Assembly (NCBI GenBank): GCA_020831485.1
Contig: JAFIGG010000033.1
Location: forward strand, 1-38,901
DNA from: Opitutales bacterium
Lineage (GTDB): Bacteria; Verrucomicrobiota; Verrucomicrobiia; Opitutales; Oceanipulchritudinaceae
Direction: 5' to 3'
Length of the DNA: 38,901 bases
A model generated the notes under the pieces. That model searched no databases and was not told where the DNA came from. It saw only the letters and a program-made list of their open reading frames with translations. Positions 24,521 through 34,161 of the stretch are shown one piece after another (the stretch's first letter is position 1; every line of letters begins with the position of its first letter). A program made the position numbers and the translations under genes.

Positions 24521-27318
24521 ACAGCAACACGCAGAGCGAGGAAGAAACGGTCAACCTGAACAATTGTGACCGGGAGCAGATCCATCTCATTGGAATGGTG
24601 CAACCGCATGGCGTTCTGATCGCCGCGGACAAAAGTCATTTCCGGATCACCCATGTGAGCGCAAACAGCAAATCCGTTCTGGCCGCTGATCCTGAATCCC
24701 TGATGCATTCGGATCTACGAAGATTCCTCAACGAAACAGCCTTCGCTTTTATTGAAGAACCCGAATCCGTAACCACACAGGCTGTGCAAACAGAGTGCTA
24801 TTATGCATTTCGATTCGGGGACATGTTGTTGGATGCCACCCTCTACGCATCCGGAGCCTACTGGATTCTGGAACTCAAACGAAACTTAGGTAAAGGGGTA
24901 CCGGATCCTTTAGAACGAACTCACATTAACCGCTATTGGATTGAAAAGCTGCGGGGTTGCAACGAATGGAGAAGCGCGGCCCAGGTGATCACGGAGGAAA
25001 TTCGCTTTTTCACCGGCTATGACCGGGTGATGCTCTACCGCTTTGCCGAAGACGAGCACGGCTGGGTTGCCGCTGAATCCAAAAGAGAGGACTGGGAGCC
25101 TTACCTCGACCTGCACTATCCGGCCACGGACATACCCGCACCTGCCCGGCGCTTGCTAAAAGCCCACCCTTTGCGCCAAATCTGCGACGTTAATGCCGAA
25201 GGCGTGCCCATCCTTTCTGCAGATAACGAAACACCCGCGACCGCGCTGGACCTTACGCACTCTGCGATTCGACAGCCTTCCAGTATTCATCTCGAATACC
25301 TGCGCAACATGGGGGTAAATGCCACCCTTACCGCATCCATCATAGTCAATGATCGCTTGTGGGGCCTCATCGCCTGCCACCACGGCACTCCCCTGCAGCT
25401 AGCGCGGCGGCAAAAGGCCAGCGTGCTTTCGATGGCCCAAATCGCAGGCTACCAATTCGCCCTGTTTGAATCGCAACAGATGCTGGACCACAGTGTGCGC
25501 ACTGGCTCGATTGAGACCCGGATTGTAGAGGCTGCACTCGACCCCACCAGCCTGGTAGAGGAGTCCATCTCCAAAAGGGTCAAGGCTCTGGTTGACCCAA
25601 ATCTCGAGACGATGTTGGAGCTGAATAATTGCCACGGCATTGCCATCTTTCTGGGCCAGGAATGGCACCTGTTTGGCAAAACGCCAGAGCTAACCGTCAT
25701 CGAAAAGCTCGTGCAGGCGTTTCAGGCAAGTGACCGTGGCTACTCATTTTCCAGTTCCAATCTGAGGGCAGATTTCCCGGACATCCAACTCAAAAAAAGC
25801 GATCCAGCCGGTGCCTTCATCCACCTCTCACAATCCAGTCGCCAACGCTACGCAGTCTGGTTTCGACTTGAAACCGTTCAAACGGTCCGCTGGGCAGGCA
25901 ACCCGTATGAATCGACCAAGGAATCGAACGCTGAGAACGAAGTGCCGCAAAACCTCTCGCCACGCAAGTCCTTCAAAGCTTGGAAGCAGACAAACTCAGG
26001 GATGTCGAAACCCTGGCTCTCCGTTCAAGTGGACAGCCTGCTAACTATCGGAAATACACTCATGGCCCGCTGGGACTTCCTCCAGCGTCTGATCGCCGAA
26101 CAGGATCTAGTCCAGGCCAAAGAGAGTGCGGAAAAAGCCAATCAGGCAAAATCAGATTTCCTCGCGAACATGAGCCATGAAATCCGCACACCTCTGAATG
26201 GCATCATAGGCATGACGGATGTTTTGCTCGATACTCAGCTCGACTCGCATCAAACCGAATTTGCTGTCACCGCCCAAAGGTGTGCCGACCACCTATTGGC
26301 TCTGTTGAATGACATCCTTGACTTCTCCAAAATCGAAGCGGGCAAATTGGAACTGAGTGCCGTTGAATTCGACCTTCGTGACGAAATTGGAAGCACCATA
26401 GATATGTACGGTGAACAGGCGCGCCAGAAAGGCCTTGAACTCACAGTATCCATCGAAGAACAACTACCGGACTACATCGTAACCGATCCAGTGCGGCTGC
26501 GCCAGGTTCTGTCGAACCTGATCGGGAACGCTGTCAAATTCACCCTATCCGGGAAAGTCGAAGTACAAATTCGTCTGGATCAAGAGCTGAACGATCAATG
26601 CACGATTCATTTTTCAGTCAAAGACACAGGGATTGGCATTGAAAAAAAAGCCATGGACCGGCTATTCAATGCTTTCGAGCAGGCCAGTCAAGAGACAGGA
26701 CGCCGCTTTGGAGGAACGGGATTGGGATTGGCGATTTGTCGCAAGTTGACCGAGAAAATGGGCGGCTCCATCGGCGTGCAAAGCGAACCGGGTGCCGGTT
26801 CTGAATTCTGGTTTACAATTGTAGCGCGGAAGGGAACTTCTCAGCGGCCCGATGGGCGCCGAAACGCAATTACCACAAAACAAACATCGGAAGCCCCGAT
26901 ACCTCTGCCTACACCAAGGAGGCTGCGCATCCTGGTCGCCGACGATAATGCGACGAATCGCAGAGTCGCACAGCTTCAATTGGCAAAACTCGGCTACAGC
27001 CCGGACTTTGTAACCACCGGTGCGGAAGCCCTTGCAGCGCACCAGCGAATTCGCTACGACATCCTTATTCTGGACGGGCGCATGCCTGAAATGGACGGAT
27101 ACGAAGCCACCCGGAAGATACGCAGCGAGGAGAAGAATTCCGCGACCACCAATCCCGTCCACATTATTGCAATGACCGCGGAGGCTATGGAAAGCGACCG
27201 GCAACGGGCCTTTGATGCCGGAATGGATAACCACTTGGCCAAGCCGGTCAAAATGGACAAACTAATCGAGGCTTTAGCCAAAGCCGACCCCGAACTGCAC
27301 ACCGATATGGGTCGGTAG
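24517..27318 (+). CDS. bphP: Bacteriophytochrome hybrid histidine kinase
   Basis: This red/far-red light sensor has 933 residues: PAS (about 15-120), GAF (about 150-310), PHY (about 330-515), HisKA plus ATPase (about 545-770) and a C-terminal receiver (about 802-920). Cys17 in [10 protein letters not shown] is at the biliverdin-attachment position. The chromophore pocket shows PATDIP with Asp205 and His288 in IACHHG. The PHY tongue carries the PRxSF motif as PRKSF (482-486). His554 in [10 protein letters not shown] is the phosphorylation site; N-box, DTGIGI and FGGTGLGLA are intact. The receiver has Asp853 in [11 protein letters not shown] and a Lys in LAKPVK. So the chain can sense light and pass phosphate internally. 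No separate target regulator is adjacent, so the output is unknown. Confidence 0.96.
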   Translation: MNSNTQSEEETVNLNNCDREQIHLIGMVQPHGVLIAADKSHFRITHVSANSKSVLAADPESLMHSDLRRFLNETAFAFIEEPESVTTQAVQTECYYAFRFGDMLLDATLYASGAYWILELKRNLGKGVPDPLERTHINRYWIEKLRGCNEWRSAAQVITEEIRFFTGYDRVMLYRFAEDEHGWVAAESKREDWEPYLDLHYPATDIPAPARRLLKAHPLRQICDVNAEGVPILSADNETPATALDLTHSAIRQPSSIHLEYLRNMGVNATLTASIIVNDRLWGLIACHHGTPLQLARRQKASVLSMAQIAGYQFALFESQQMLDHSVRTGSIETRIVEAALDPTSLVEESISKRVKALVDPNLETMLELNNCHGIAIFLGQEWHLFGKTPELTVIEKLVQAFQASDRGYSFSSSNLRADFPDIQLKKSDPAGAFIHLSQSSRQRYAVWFRLETVQTVRWAGNPYESTKESNAENEVPQNLSPRKSFKAWKQTNSGMSKPWLSVQVDSLLTIGNTLMARWDFLQRLIAEQDLVQAKESAEKANQAKSDFLANMSHEIRTPLNGIIGMTDVLLDTQLDSHQTEFAVTAQRCADHLLALLNDILDFSKIEAGKLELSAVEFDLRDEIGSTIDMYGEQARQKGLELTVSIEEQLPDYIVTDPVRLRQVLSNLIGNAVKFTLSGKVEVQIRLDQELNDQCTIHFSVKDTGIGIEKKAMDRLFNAFEQASQETGRRFGGTGLGLAICRKLTEKMGGSIGVQSEPGAGSEFWFTIVARKGTSQRPDGRRNAITTKQTSEAPIPLPTPRRLRILVADDNATNRRVAQLQLAKLGYSPDFVTTGAEALAAHQRIRYDILILDGRMPEMDGYEATRKIRSEEKNSATTNPVHIIAMTAEAMESDRQRAFDAGMDNHLAKPVKMDKLIEALAKADPELHTDMGR

Positions 27319-27334
27319 CTGCAGGCACTCGCGC

Positions 27335-27544
27335 TCAGTCCTCAATGGTGAAGCCTATTTTCAGGCCCACCTGAAAGTGCGCAACCTTCTGATCGTCGAT
27401 GTGCCCACGAATCTCCTGCACCTCAAACCAGCGCATGTTCTTAACGGATTTCCCCGCACGGTTTACGGCGTTATTAATGGCGTCTTCGACCGAAGTCTGT
27501 GAAGAGCCGACGATTTCGATCTTTTTATAAATATGGTCACTCAT
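27335..27544 (-). CDS. Dodecin flavin-binding protein
   Basis: Dodecins form hollow twelve-subunit shells that store and protect flavins. The 69-residue product has the standard size and pattern: a first strand with HIYKKIEIVGSS, the helix SVEDAINNAVNRAG, and MRWFEVQEIRGHI, whose Trp stacks on the flavin in this family. The last strand is FQVGLKIGFTIE. An AAGGA ribosome-binding site lies 7 bases before the ATG. It is convergent with bphP, with 16 bases between stop codons, and has its own likely promoter. Confidence 0.95.
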   Translation of the reverse strand: MSDHIYKKIEIVGSSQTSVEDAINNAVNRAGKSVKNMRWFEVQEIRGHIDDQKVAHFQVGLKIGFTIED

Positions 27545-27579
27545 TGTTTTTCCTTAGTTGTTTTTTACAGTTGGGAAGT

Positions 27580-27607
27580 ACTATAACCCCTTCCGGCAAC
27601 AACTCAA
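27580..27607 (-). promoter_or_regulatory. Candidate promoter of the dodecin gene
   Basis: On the minus strand, TTGAGT (27602-27607) and TATAGT (27580-27585) form -35 and -10 boxes with a 16-base spacer. The start would be near 27573, leaving a leader of about 30 bases before the ATG. This suggests dodecin is expressed on its own rather than only by read-through from the efflux operon. Confidence 0.45.
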
Positions 27608-27626
27608 TTTAAAACCTCGAATCCCT

Positions 27627-28940
27627 TCACTGCCCGATAGCATATGCCATAGCCGCCCTTGCAATCGTGAGATCGTGCTCGGCCTGAACGGCATTCGCAC
27701 GAGCGGTGCTAAGAGCGACCTGGGCGGAGAGCACATCCAACTGAGTCGCCGCGCCGCTGCGCTGGCGTTCCTGTGCCAGTCGAAGGGATTCTTCAGCCCG
27801 TTCAACGACACGGGATGCAGCGGACACCAGCTTACGCGCTTCCACCAAATTCAAATACGCCTGTCGTACCTGAAACTCGATCTGCAGACGCAGGTCAACT
27901 TCGGCAGCACGGGTCTGGTTAAGTTGGGACTGCGCCTGCTGGACGCGTGCACGCGTGCGGTGACCATCCCACAGGTCCCAGTTCATTTCCAAACCTACCA
28001 GCCATCCACCGTCGGAATCCCCAACGCGATTCGAATCAAAGGCCTTGCGCCACTCATATCCGCCCACGGCGGCAACAACTGGATGTTGGCGCCTGCGTTG
28101 ACTCGAAAGCATGGCATCACCGGATTCCACCAGCAGTTCGCTACGTTTGACCTCAGCCCGGCGGTCAAAGGCCAGCTCAATTGCTTCGCCAAGGCTCAGG
28201 CGAATGTCCGGCTCGTCAAACTCACCTTGCACTTGAACCGGGCGACGATCCCCGAATTCAGCCAAGCCAATGCTCTGCAACAGAGCATCCAAGGCCGAGT
28301 CGATGCGGTTGCGGCTGCGAATCAGTCCTGGCTGGGCATTGTCCAGTTCAACTTCCGCGCGCAAAACCTCAAATCGCGATGAGCTACCTGCCTCGAGCCG
28401 GTTACGGGCGTCAACCAGTTCACGCTCCAGAAGTTCAATAGTCTGTTCCTGAACCTTCAGTTGTGCCCTAGCCAACAAGACCCCGTAGAAACGCTGCCGA
28501 ACTTCGAACAGAACCTCCTCAATCGTGGCCTGCAGTTCATAGTAAGACGCTTCACGTCTCAGGTCCTGAGCCTGCAATGCTGAAAACACCGCACCGCCGG
28601 CATAGACCATCTGACGAATTTGAACACCGAAGCTCCAATCGCGATCGGCAACCGGCATGCCCGGTCCACGATCGCCCAAATTCCGGTCGAACAAGCTGTA
28701 GCGCGCATTGGCCGACAGCTGTGGAAGTATCTCCGCCCGCAACTCAATGCGGATGCCTTCCTGCTCCTCAATGCGCTCCCGCGCAGCCTGTATGCCGGGA
28801 TTGAACTCCAGGGCACGACTCAAGGCCGTTCGCAGGTCAAGCGCCGAAGGCAATGCCGGCTGAGGCCCCGTTGCATGAACAACCGACTGGGCCGCAAAAA
28901 CGCTGAACAAAGTCAGCAAAACAATGGTTAGATGACGCAT
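27627..28940 (-). CDS. TolC-family outer-membrane efflux channel
   Basis: The 437-residue product is the exit duct of a tripartite efflux pump. It has a clear signal peptide (MRHLTIVLLTLFSVFAAQSVVHA) followed by two related halves typical of TolC. Examples are ALSRALEFNPGIQAARERIEEQEG and IELAFDRRAEVKRSELLVESG, each with long helices that form the periplasmic barrel, and RQAYLNLVEARKLVSAASRVV late in the chain. I chose the ATG at 28940 because a GAGGA site precedes it and the signal peptide then starts properly; the upstream ATG at 28964 would overlap the pump gene. It lies 13 bases after the pump gene and is the last gene of the operon. Confidence 0.93.
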   Translation of the reverse strand: MRHLTIVLLTLFSVFAAQSVVHATGPQPALPSALDLRTALSRALEFNPGIQAARERIEEQEGIRIELRAEILPQLSANARYSLFDRNLGDRGPGMPVADRDWSFGVQIRQMVYAGGAVFSALQAQDLRREASYYELQATIEEVLFEVRQRFYGVLLARAQLKVQEQTIELLERELVDARNRLEAGSSSRFEVLRAEVELDNAQPGLIRSRNRIDSALDALLQSIGLAEFGDRRPVQVQGEFDEPDIRLSLGEAIELAFDRRAEVKRSELLVESGDAMLSSQRRRQHPVVAAVGGYEWRKAFDSNRVGDSDGGWLVGLEMNWDLWDGHRTRARVQQAQSQLNQTRAAEVDLRLQIEFQVRQAYLNLVEARKLVSAASRVVERAEESLRLAQERQRSGAATQLDVLSAQVALSTARANAVQAEHDLTIARAAMAYAIGQ

Positions 28941-28953
28941 GTTTCTAGATTCC

Positions 28954-31900
28954 TCAATTTTCATTACGGGCGGGCATCAGAGATTCCGACCATTCCTTAC
29001 TCGGATCCTCAGCGGTGCTACGATCCTTTGCAATCAGGAGATACAAAGTTGGCACCACAAACAAAGTGAAGAACGTCCCGATGACCATCCCGCCGACAAC
29101 AATCAATCCGATACTGTTACGTGCGGCGGCCCCCGCCCCACTGACGAGCACCAGCGGAAGATAGCCGAAAACCGTCGAGAAGGTTGTCATCAAAACCGCC
29201 CGCAGGCGGATTTTTGCCGCCTCTCGAATGGCAACCGCCTTCTCAAGCCCACGGTCCTGTAAGGCATTGGCAAACTCCACGATCAGAATCCCGTTTTTGG
29301 CAATGATTCCGACAAGGGTCACCAGCCCCACCTGCGAGTAGATATTCAAGGTGGTAGTGAAACTGTCTGTCCAAAACGGAAGGTTCGGATTCGGCATGCG
29401 CAGGAAGGTAAAGATCATCGCACCAAACATGGCCAATGGCACAGAGCCCGCGAGAATTACAAACGGATCGCGGAAGCTGTTGAACTGAGCTGCCAGAACC
29501 AAAAAGATCAATACAATCGCAAGGCCAAATGAAAACAGAAAGGCACTTCCTTCAGCCCGCAACTGGCGGGATTCTCCAGTGTAATCGATCGAATAGCCGG
29601 CTGGGAGAATATCCGCCGCCTGATCTTCAAGATACACCAGCGCTTCATCCAGGGGCCGAATCGCTACGCCGCTGATTTTAACCGCATTCAACTGCTGAAA
29701 ACGATTCAGCGAACGCGGCACCACAGTCCTCTCAAAACCTGCGATGCTCTCCAGCGGAATCAATTCGCCCTCAGGACCAGTCACATGGATCTGAGCCAGT
29801 TGCTCTGGATACAGGCGCTCCATTCGGGTGACTTGAGGGATCACACGATAGCTTCGCCCGGCAATACTGAAACGATTGACGAGATTTCCGCCCACCATTG
29901 AACTGATGTCCTGACCAACCACCTGCAGGTCCAAACCGAGTGCGGCTACCTTATCGCGGTCAAACACGATCTGGGTTTGCTGCTGATCCAAGCGTACATC
30001 GACAATAGGTGGAAAAGCAAAAATACCCGACTCTGCCGCACGTTCGGCCAGTTGATTGGCAAAACCAACGATTTCCTCTGTGTCTGCCGTTGAGGCAATG
30101 ACAAATTCTACCGGGAACTGACCACCGCCCGGTAACGCAGCCGGAAGGGTCGCGAAGGCCTGAATGCCAGGAATGCCGGAGAGACCTTCCTGAACCTCCG
30201 GAAGGATCTGTTGAACGGAGCGGCTACGCTGATCCCAGGGTTTCACAATCAAACCTGCAATGCCGAAGGTTGGAGAGGTTATTTGAAAAGTCTGCTCCAT
30301 TTCCGGAACAGCTGCGTAGACGTTAAAGACTTCATTGCCAGCTACACTGACCTGCTCAAGAGTAGCATTTGCGGGCATGTCAAGTATGCCGAATACGACT
30401 CCCTGGTCCTCCGTTGGTGCAAGCTCTGTCGCAGACTGGGTAAACATGGCAACCGCAAGGAGAATCGCGATGACCCAGAACGTATAAACCGCTCCGCGGA
30501 CCTCAAGCACCCGGTCCAACATACGACCGTAGATTTCGCGAATGCGGTCCAGACCGGTGTTGATACGTAAAGACAGACCCTTCTGATCCGCCCCTGGCTT
30601 GAGCAGTTTGGACGCCAGCATCGGTGACAGCGTTATGGCCACAAAACCGGAAATAAGCACTGCCCCCGAGAGAGTCAGGGCAAACTCACGAAACAGCGAG
30701 CCCGTCAATCCACCCTGAAACCCAATGGGAGTATAAACGGCAGCAAGGGTAACCACCATGGCGATGATCGGTTTGACCAGTTCGCGGGCACTAACAATCG
30801 CAGCCTGAAAGGGCGTCAAACCCTCCCGCATGTGCCGCGATACATTCTCCACCATAACGATCGCGTCATCAACCACCAGACCCACCGCGAGTACAATAGC
30901 CAACAGCGTCAGCAAATTGATGGTGAAGCCAAATACCTGAAGCAGAAATACAGCGCCAATCAATGCCACTGGAATGGACACCAGAGGAATCAATACTGAA
31001 CGGAACGAACCAAGGAATAGGAAAATCACGATGACCACGATCAAGAGGGTCTGCGCGAGCGTCCGAACCACCTCGTTCACCGCATTGTCGATGTATTCGG
31101 TGGCATCGTAGGCAACCGTAGCCTGCAGGCCTGTCGGTAGATCGGCCTGAAGCGCTTCCATTTCCAAATTGACCCGCTCAATGACCTCAAGAACATTCGC
31201 GGTCGGAAGCGGCCAGACCCCCATGAACACAGCGGTTTGACCGGTGAAAGTAACCTCCGCATCATAGTTTTCCGCCCCCAGAACAACATTTGCGATATCA
31301 CGTAAACGAATCACCGTGCCATCGACTTCCCGCACCACGAGGTCGCGAAACTCCTCGACCGACTGAAGGTCCGTGTTGGCCGTCAGGTCCACCTGCATCA
31401 AGCCCCCTTTGGTTCGGCCAACAGCCGCCAGGTAATTATTCGCTGCCAGAGCCCTGCGAACTTCGCCCGGGCTGATGCCATAGGCACCCATTTTCTGGGA
31501 ATCCAGCCAGATCCGCATGGCAAAAGTCTGCCCACCCAAAATCTCAGCCCGCTGAATTCCCTCAATCGCGGACAAACGCGGCTGCACAACCCGGATCAGG
31601 TAATCCGTTATTTCGTTAGGTCGGAGAATATCGGAGTCGAAACTCAAATACGCTGAGGCAAATTGCGAGTCTGCCGTTTCAATATTGATAATCGGCACTT
31701 CAGATTCCGGGGGCAATTCGTTGCGAACTTGATCCACCTTGGAGCTGATCTCGGAAAGCGCCTTGTTTGGATCGTAATTCATTCGCAAACGGGCGGTTAT
31801 GGTGGACATTCCCTGGGTACTCTCCGATTGAATGTAATCGATTCCATCGGCCGCCGCAATCGCCCGCTCCATGGGAGCTGTGATGAATCCGCGAACAAGC

Positions 31901-32070
31901 TCGGCGTCGGCGCCAATATAGACTGTGGTCACCGTGACCGATGCATTGTCACTTTGCGGGTACTGGCGCACACTCAAACTTGAGATCGCTTGCAAGCCGG
32001 CGATAATGATGACCAGGTTCACCACAATGGCGAGAACCGGACGCCGTATAAATAGGTCGGTAAATTTCAT
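28954..32070 (-). CDS. RND efflux pump inner-membrane transporter
   Basis: The 1038-residue length and layout are those of AcrB/MexB-type proton-driven exporters. The start MKFTDLFIRRPVLAIVVNLVII is typical of the hydrophobe/amphiphile exporter class. TM4 reads AVGLVVDDAIVMVENV, with the two Asp that carry protons. Two large periplasmic loops (about 35-330 and 555-860) separate the twelve predicted membrane segments. The second half ends with LVTLVGIIAKNGILIVEFAN and VIGTFFTLFVVPTLYLL, also classic. An AAGGA ribosome-binding site precedes the ATG. It lies 21 bases after the adaptor gene. Substrates cannot be read from the sequence; the sequence flavour is closer to MexI/MdtB-like pumps than to heavy-metal pumps. 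Confidence 0.97.
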   Translation of the reverse strand: MKFTDLFIRRPVLAIVVNLVIIIAGLQAISSLSVRQYPQSDNASVTVTTVYIGADAELVRGFITAPMERAIAAADGIDYIQSESTQGMSTITARLRMNYDPNKALSEISSKVDQVRNELPPESEVPIINIETADSQFASAYLSFDSDILRPNEITDYLIRVVQPRLSAIEGIQRAEILGGQTFAMRIWLDSQKMGAYGISPGEVRRALAANNYLAAVGRTKGGLMQVDLTANTDLQSVEEFRDLVVREVDGTVIRLRDIANVVLGAENYDAEVTFTGQTAVFMGVWPLPTANVLEVIERVNLEMEALQADLPTGLQATVAYDATEYIDNAVNEVVRTLAQTLLIVVIVIFLFLGSFRSVLIPLVSIPVALIGAVFLLQVFGFTINLLTLLAIVLAVGLVVDDAIVMVENVSRHMREGLTPFQAAIVSARELVKPIIAMVVTLAAVYTPIGFQGGLTGSLFREFALTLSGAVLISGFVAITLSPMLASKLLKPGADQKGLSLRINTGLDRIREIYGRMLDRVLEVRGAVYTFWVIAILLAVAMFTQSATELAPTEDQGVVFGILDMPANATLEQVSVAGNEVFNVYAAVPEMEQTFQITSPTFGIAGLIVKPWDQRSRSVQQILPEVQEGLSGIPGIQAFATLPAALPGGGQFPVEFVIASTADTEEIVGFANQLAERAAESGIFAFPPIVDVRLDQQQTQIVFDRDKVAALGLDLQVVGQDISSMVGGNLVNRFSIAGRSYRVIPQVTRMERLYPEQLAQIHVTGPEGELIPLESIAGFERTVVPRSLNRFQQLNAVKISGVAIRPLDEALVYLEDQAADILPAGYSIDYTGESRQLRAEGSAFLFSFGLAIVLIFLVLAAQFNSFRDPFVILAGSVPLAMFGAMIFTFLRMPNPNLPFWTDSFTTTLNIYSQVGLVTLVGIIAKNGILIVEFANALQDRGLEKAVAIREAAKIRLRAVLMTTFSTVFGYLPLVLVSGAGAAARNSIGLIVVGGMVIGTFFTLFVVPTLYLLIAKDRSTAEDPSKEWSESLMPARNEN

Positions 32071-32091
32071 GACAGATTCCTTAAACCTTGA

Positions 32092-33219
32092 TCAGGCTTC
32101 GTCCGGCTGCGGATTGAAACTCGGCTGGGCAGCCTTGTCGTTGTCGATACGGACTTTTAAATCATTGCGCAGTTTAAAGGCGCCGTCGGATACCACCAGG
32201 TCCCCTTCTTCAACACCCTCCTCGATGACCACGTAATCCCCTACACTGCGGCCGCGGCGCACGAAGCGCTGACGTACTATCTGTGCACCGTCCTCACGTT
32301 CCTGAACCACAAAGACACTGTCGCCGTAGGGGGCTGCGAGAACGGAAGTCGCAGGGATCAATTTAACGTCCTGCTCTTCCGGCAAGACCACTGCAACCCG
32401 GACAAACATGCCTGGACGCAGCAAAAGGTCGGGGTTTTCAAAGCTCGCCTGCAACCGCACGCTACGGGTCCTGCCATCAACGGCTGGCTCAATCGTCGTC
32501 AATTCGCCCTCGAAGACTTTGTCCGGCGAGGCATCGCTGCGCACCCGTATCAACATCCCCGTATTGAGCTGCGAGAGACGCTGCTGTGGCAAAGTAAAGT
32601 CGACATAGACGCTCTCCATCGCCTGCAGCGACACAACGGCTGCCCCACTGTTCAAGAACTGACCCAACTGAACCCGGCGAACGCCCAACTTTCCGTCAAA
32701 GGGTGCGCGAATGGTTTTACGGTCGATGGTTGCCCGCATTGCTTCCACCCGGGCCTGGGCCTGAAGTTGATTAGCTTCGGCAGCATCCAGCTCAGCCCTT
32801 GGAATGGCCTCTTTGCCATACAAATCACGCGAGCGCTCAAGATTGAGTTCAGCAAGCCGAACCGATGCTTCAGCAGAAGCGAGCTCAGCTTTCTCCACCG
32901 CAACATCCAATTGTAAAAGTAAATCGCCTTCACGCACTGTTTGCCCGGAGCGAAAGGCGATCTCCCGCACAACGCCGGGTGCGTCTGCGGCAATATCGAC
33001 GCCAAAGACTGGCGAAACAGTCCCCAGGGCGGTGAGGGTCTGTTCGACCGAACGAACTTCCACCGTATGTGCGGCGACCGTTTCCTCAGGTTCTGGCATG
33101 GATTCCCCAGCCTCGATCAAGGCTGCGATTTGCAAACCTTTCACTCCAACAAGGATTCCGACGATCACGACGATACCCACACCAACGACGAGAAAAGAAA
33201 AGAGACGTTTGCGTTTCAT
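32092..33219 (-). CDS. Periplasmic adaptor (membrane fusion protein) of RND pump
   Basis: The adaptor links the RND pump to the TolC-like channel. The product of about 375 residues begins with MKRKRLFSFLVVGVGIVVIVGILVG, a signal anchor. The lipoyl half-motifs PGVVREIAFRSGQTVREGDLLLQLD and IRAPFDGKLGVRRVQLGQFL bracket a short coiled-coil hairpin (ELASAEASVRLAELNLERS). Beta-barrel and membrane-proximal domains follow. The start at 33219 is chosen because it begins at the basic tip of the anchor; the longer start at 33270 would reach into the palindrome upstream. It is the first gene of the pump operon, read away from the tetR-type gene. Confidence 0.94.
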   Translation of the reverse strand: MKRKRLFSFLVVGVGIVVIVGILVGVKGLQIAALIEAGESMPEPEETVAAHTVEVRSVEQTLTALGTVSPVFGVDIAADAPGVVREIAFRSGQTVREGDLLLQLDVAVEKAELASAEASVRLAELNLERSRDLYGKEAIPRAELDAAEANQLQAQARVEAMRATIDRKTIRAPFDGKLGVRRVQLGQFLNSGAAVVSLQAMESVYVDFTLPQQRLSQLNTGMLIRVRSDASPDKVFEGELTTIEPAVDGRTRSVRLQASFENPDLLLRPGMFVRVAVVLPEEQDVKLIPATSVLAAPYGDSVFVVQEREDGAQIVRQRFVRRGRSVGDYVVIEEGVEEGDLVVSDGAFKLRNDLKVRIDNDKAAQPSFNPQPDEA

Positions 33220-33235
33220 AAATTTAGGATTGAGC

Positions 33236-33263
33236 ACCCTAGTCAAAGTTGACGCACCGTCAA
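33236..33263 (-). promoter_or_regulatory. Candidate promoter of the efflux operon
   Basis: On the minus strand TTGACG (33258-33263) and TAGGGT (33236-33241) are spaced by 16 bases. The -35 box and spacer lie inside the palindrome at 33245-33267, so a bound TetR dimer would block RNA polymerase. The -10 box is a weak match. The transcript would begin near 33229, about 10 bases before the ATG. Confidence 0.45.
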
Positions 33264-33267
33264 CTTT
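33245..33267. promoter_or_regulatory. Perfect palindrome, likely operator of the TetR regulator
   Basis: AAAGTTGACG and CGTCAACTTT are exact inverted repeats of 10 bases around the 3-base spacer CAC. The site is centred between the divergent efflux operon and the TetR-family gene, overlapping the likely pump promoter. Its 23-base size suits a TetR-type dimer. Chance occurrence of a perfect 10-base arm at exactly this place is unlikely. Confidence 0.75.
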
Positions 33268-33305
33268 CAATTGACAAAACTTAATGTAAAGGGAGATTTA
33301 TCTAT

Positions 33306-34034
33306 ATGGTTCGCAAATTAACCCCCAAGACTTTGCTGGAGCGTGAGACCCAAATTTTGGACCTTGCCCACGATATTCTTCTAACGGAAGGCCCTGCCTT
33401 TGTCACCATGGAACGCATTGCCGAACTTGTTCCATTTTCCAAAGGCACCCTCTATAATCATTTTAAATCCAGAGAAGATGTGCTTATGGCCCTGTTCTGC
33501 CGGATTCAGGCAGGCGTCCACGCTATTTTCAGCAAGGGAGCCAGCTATCCGGGAAGTTCCCGCGACCGCTACGCTGCTATCATCGCAGCTTCCGAAGTGC
33601 GCAGCTGGTCGGAAAGCGATTGCTGCCCCCAGATCATAGCGCCGGAGGTGCTCGAGAAAGCCTCTCCTGAATACCATCAGCGCCTGACGGAGCTGCACCA
33701 TAAGATCCTTGGATTGCTGAGCTCGATCGCCACGGACGCTATCGAAGCGGGAGAATTGCCCCGCGATACTCCGCTTGAAGAATTGATTTATGGGACTTGG
33801 GCACTGGCAGTCGGAGCGGATGAATTGCACCGGCAAAAAATGATCTACCCTGAGCTCACAGAAGAAACCTTCGCGCCCATTAGGCGTGGAATGCTGCACC
33901 GAATGCTGGATGGCTATCAATGGCAACCGCTTTCCCTGGAACGGGATTACGAAAGCATTCACCAAAAGGTGCTTTCCACTGTTTTCGCCGAAGAATGGGC
34001 CGAACGCAAAGACCAACTGAAAGACGAAAATTAA
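33306..34034 (+). CDS. TetR-family repressor of the efflux operon
   Basis: The 242-residue protein has the TetR DNA-binding domain in its first 65 residues: ILDLAHDILLTEGPAFVTMERIAELVPFSKGTLYNHFKSREDVLMALF, with the recognition helix around FSKGTLYNHF. The remaining helices form the ligand-binding and dimer region and have no obvious relatives by eye. The gene is divergent from the adaptor-pump-channel operon, with a perfect palindrome in between, so it most likely represses that operon and releases it upon binding a pump substrate, and may repress itself. A GGGAG site lies 10 bases before the ATG. Its stop codon is 2 bases from the convergent tRNA-Gln 3' end. Confidence 0.93.
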   Translation: MVRKLTPKTLLERETQILDLAHDILLTEGPAFVTMERIAELVPFSKGTLYNHFKSREDVLMALFCRIQAGVHAIFSKGASYPGSSRDRYAAIIAASEVRSWSESDCCPQIIAPEVLEKASPEYHQRLTELHHKILGLLSSIATDAIEAGELPRDTPLEELIYGTWALAVGADELHRQKMIYPELTEETFAPIRRGMLHRMLDGYQWQPLSLERDYESIHQKVLSTVFAEEWAERKDQLKDEN

Positions 34035-34036
34035 AG

Positions 34037-34111
34037 TGGCAGGCCCACAAGGACTTGAACCTTGAACGACTGAACCAAAATCAGCTGTGTTACCAATTAC
34101 ACCATGGGCCT
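34037..34111 (-). tRNA. trnQ: tRNA-Gln (anticodon TTG), CCA encoded
   Basis: Read on the minus strand, the 75 bases fold into a full cloverleaf. The acceptor stem is AGGCCCA with TGGGCCT. The D stem is GTGT with ACAC. The anticodon stem is GCTGA with TCAGT around the loop TTTTGGT (anticodon TTG at 34076-34078). The T stem is CAAGG with CCTTG around TTCAAGT. The discriminator G is followed by an encoded CCA. The anticodon reads CAA/CAG glutamine codons. The gene is convergent with, and nearly touching, the TetR-type gene. Confidence 0.95.
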
Positions 34112-34161
34112 AACCGTAGAAGAGCATGGACTATGGAAACTCGGAAGCGCCCGTCAAGCAT

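Noticed and set aside
27570-27597. Hairpin GGAAG/CTTCC between the TolC-like and dodecin genes as a terminator
   Set aside because: Short stem and no T run on either strand; the segment is better read as promoter sequence for dodecin.
27558-28382. Plus-strand frame of 274 codons opposite the TolC-like gene
   Set aside because: Antisense shadow of a clear TolC-family gene; residue composition is not protein-like.
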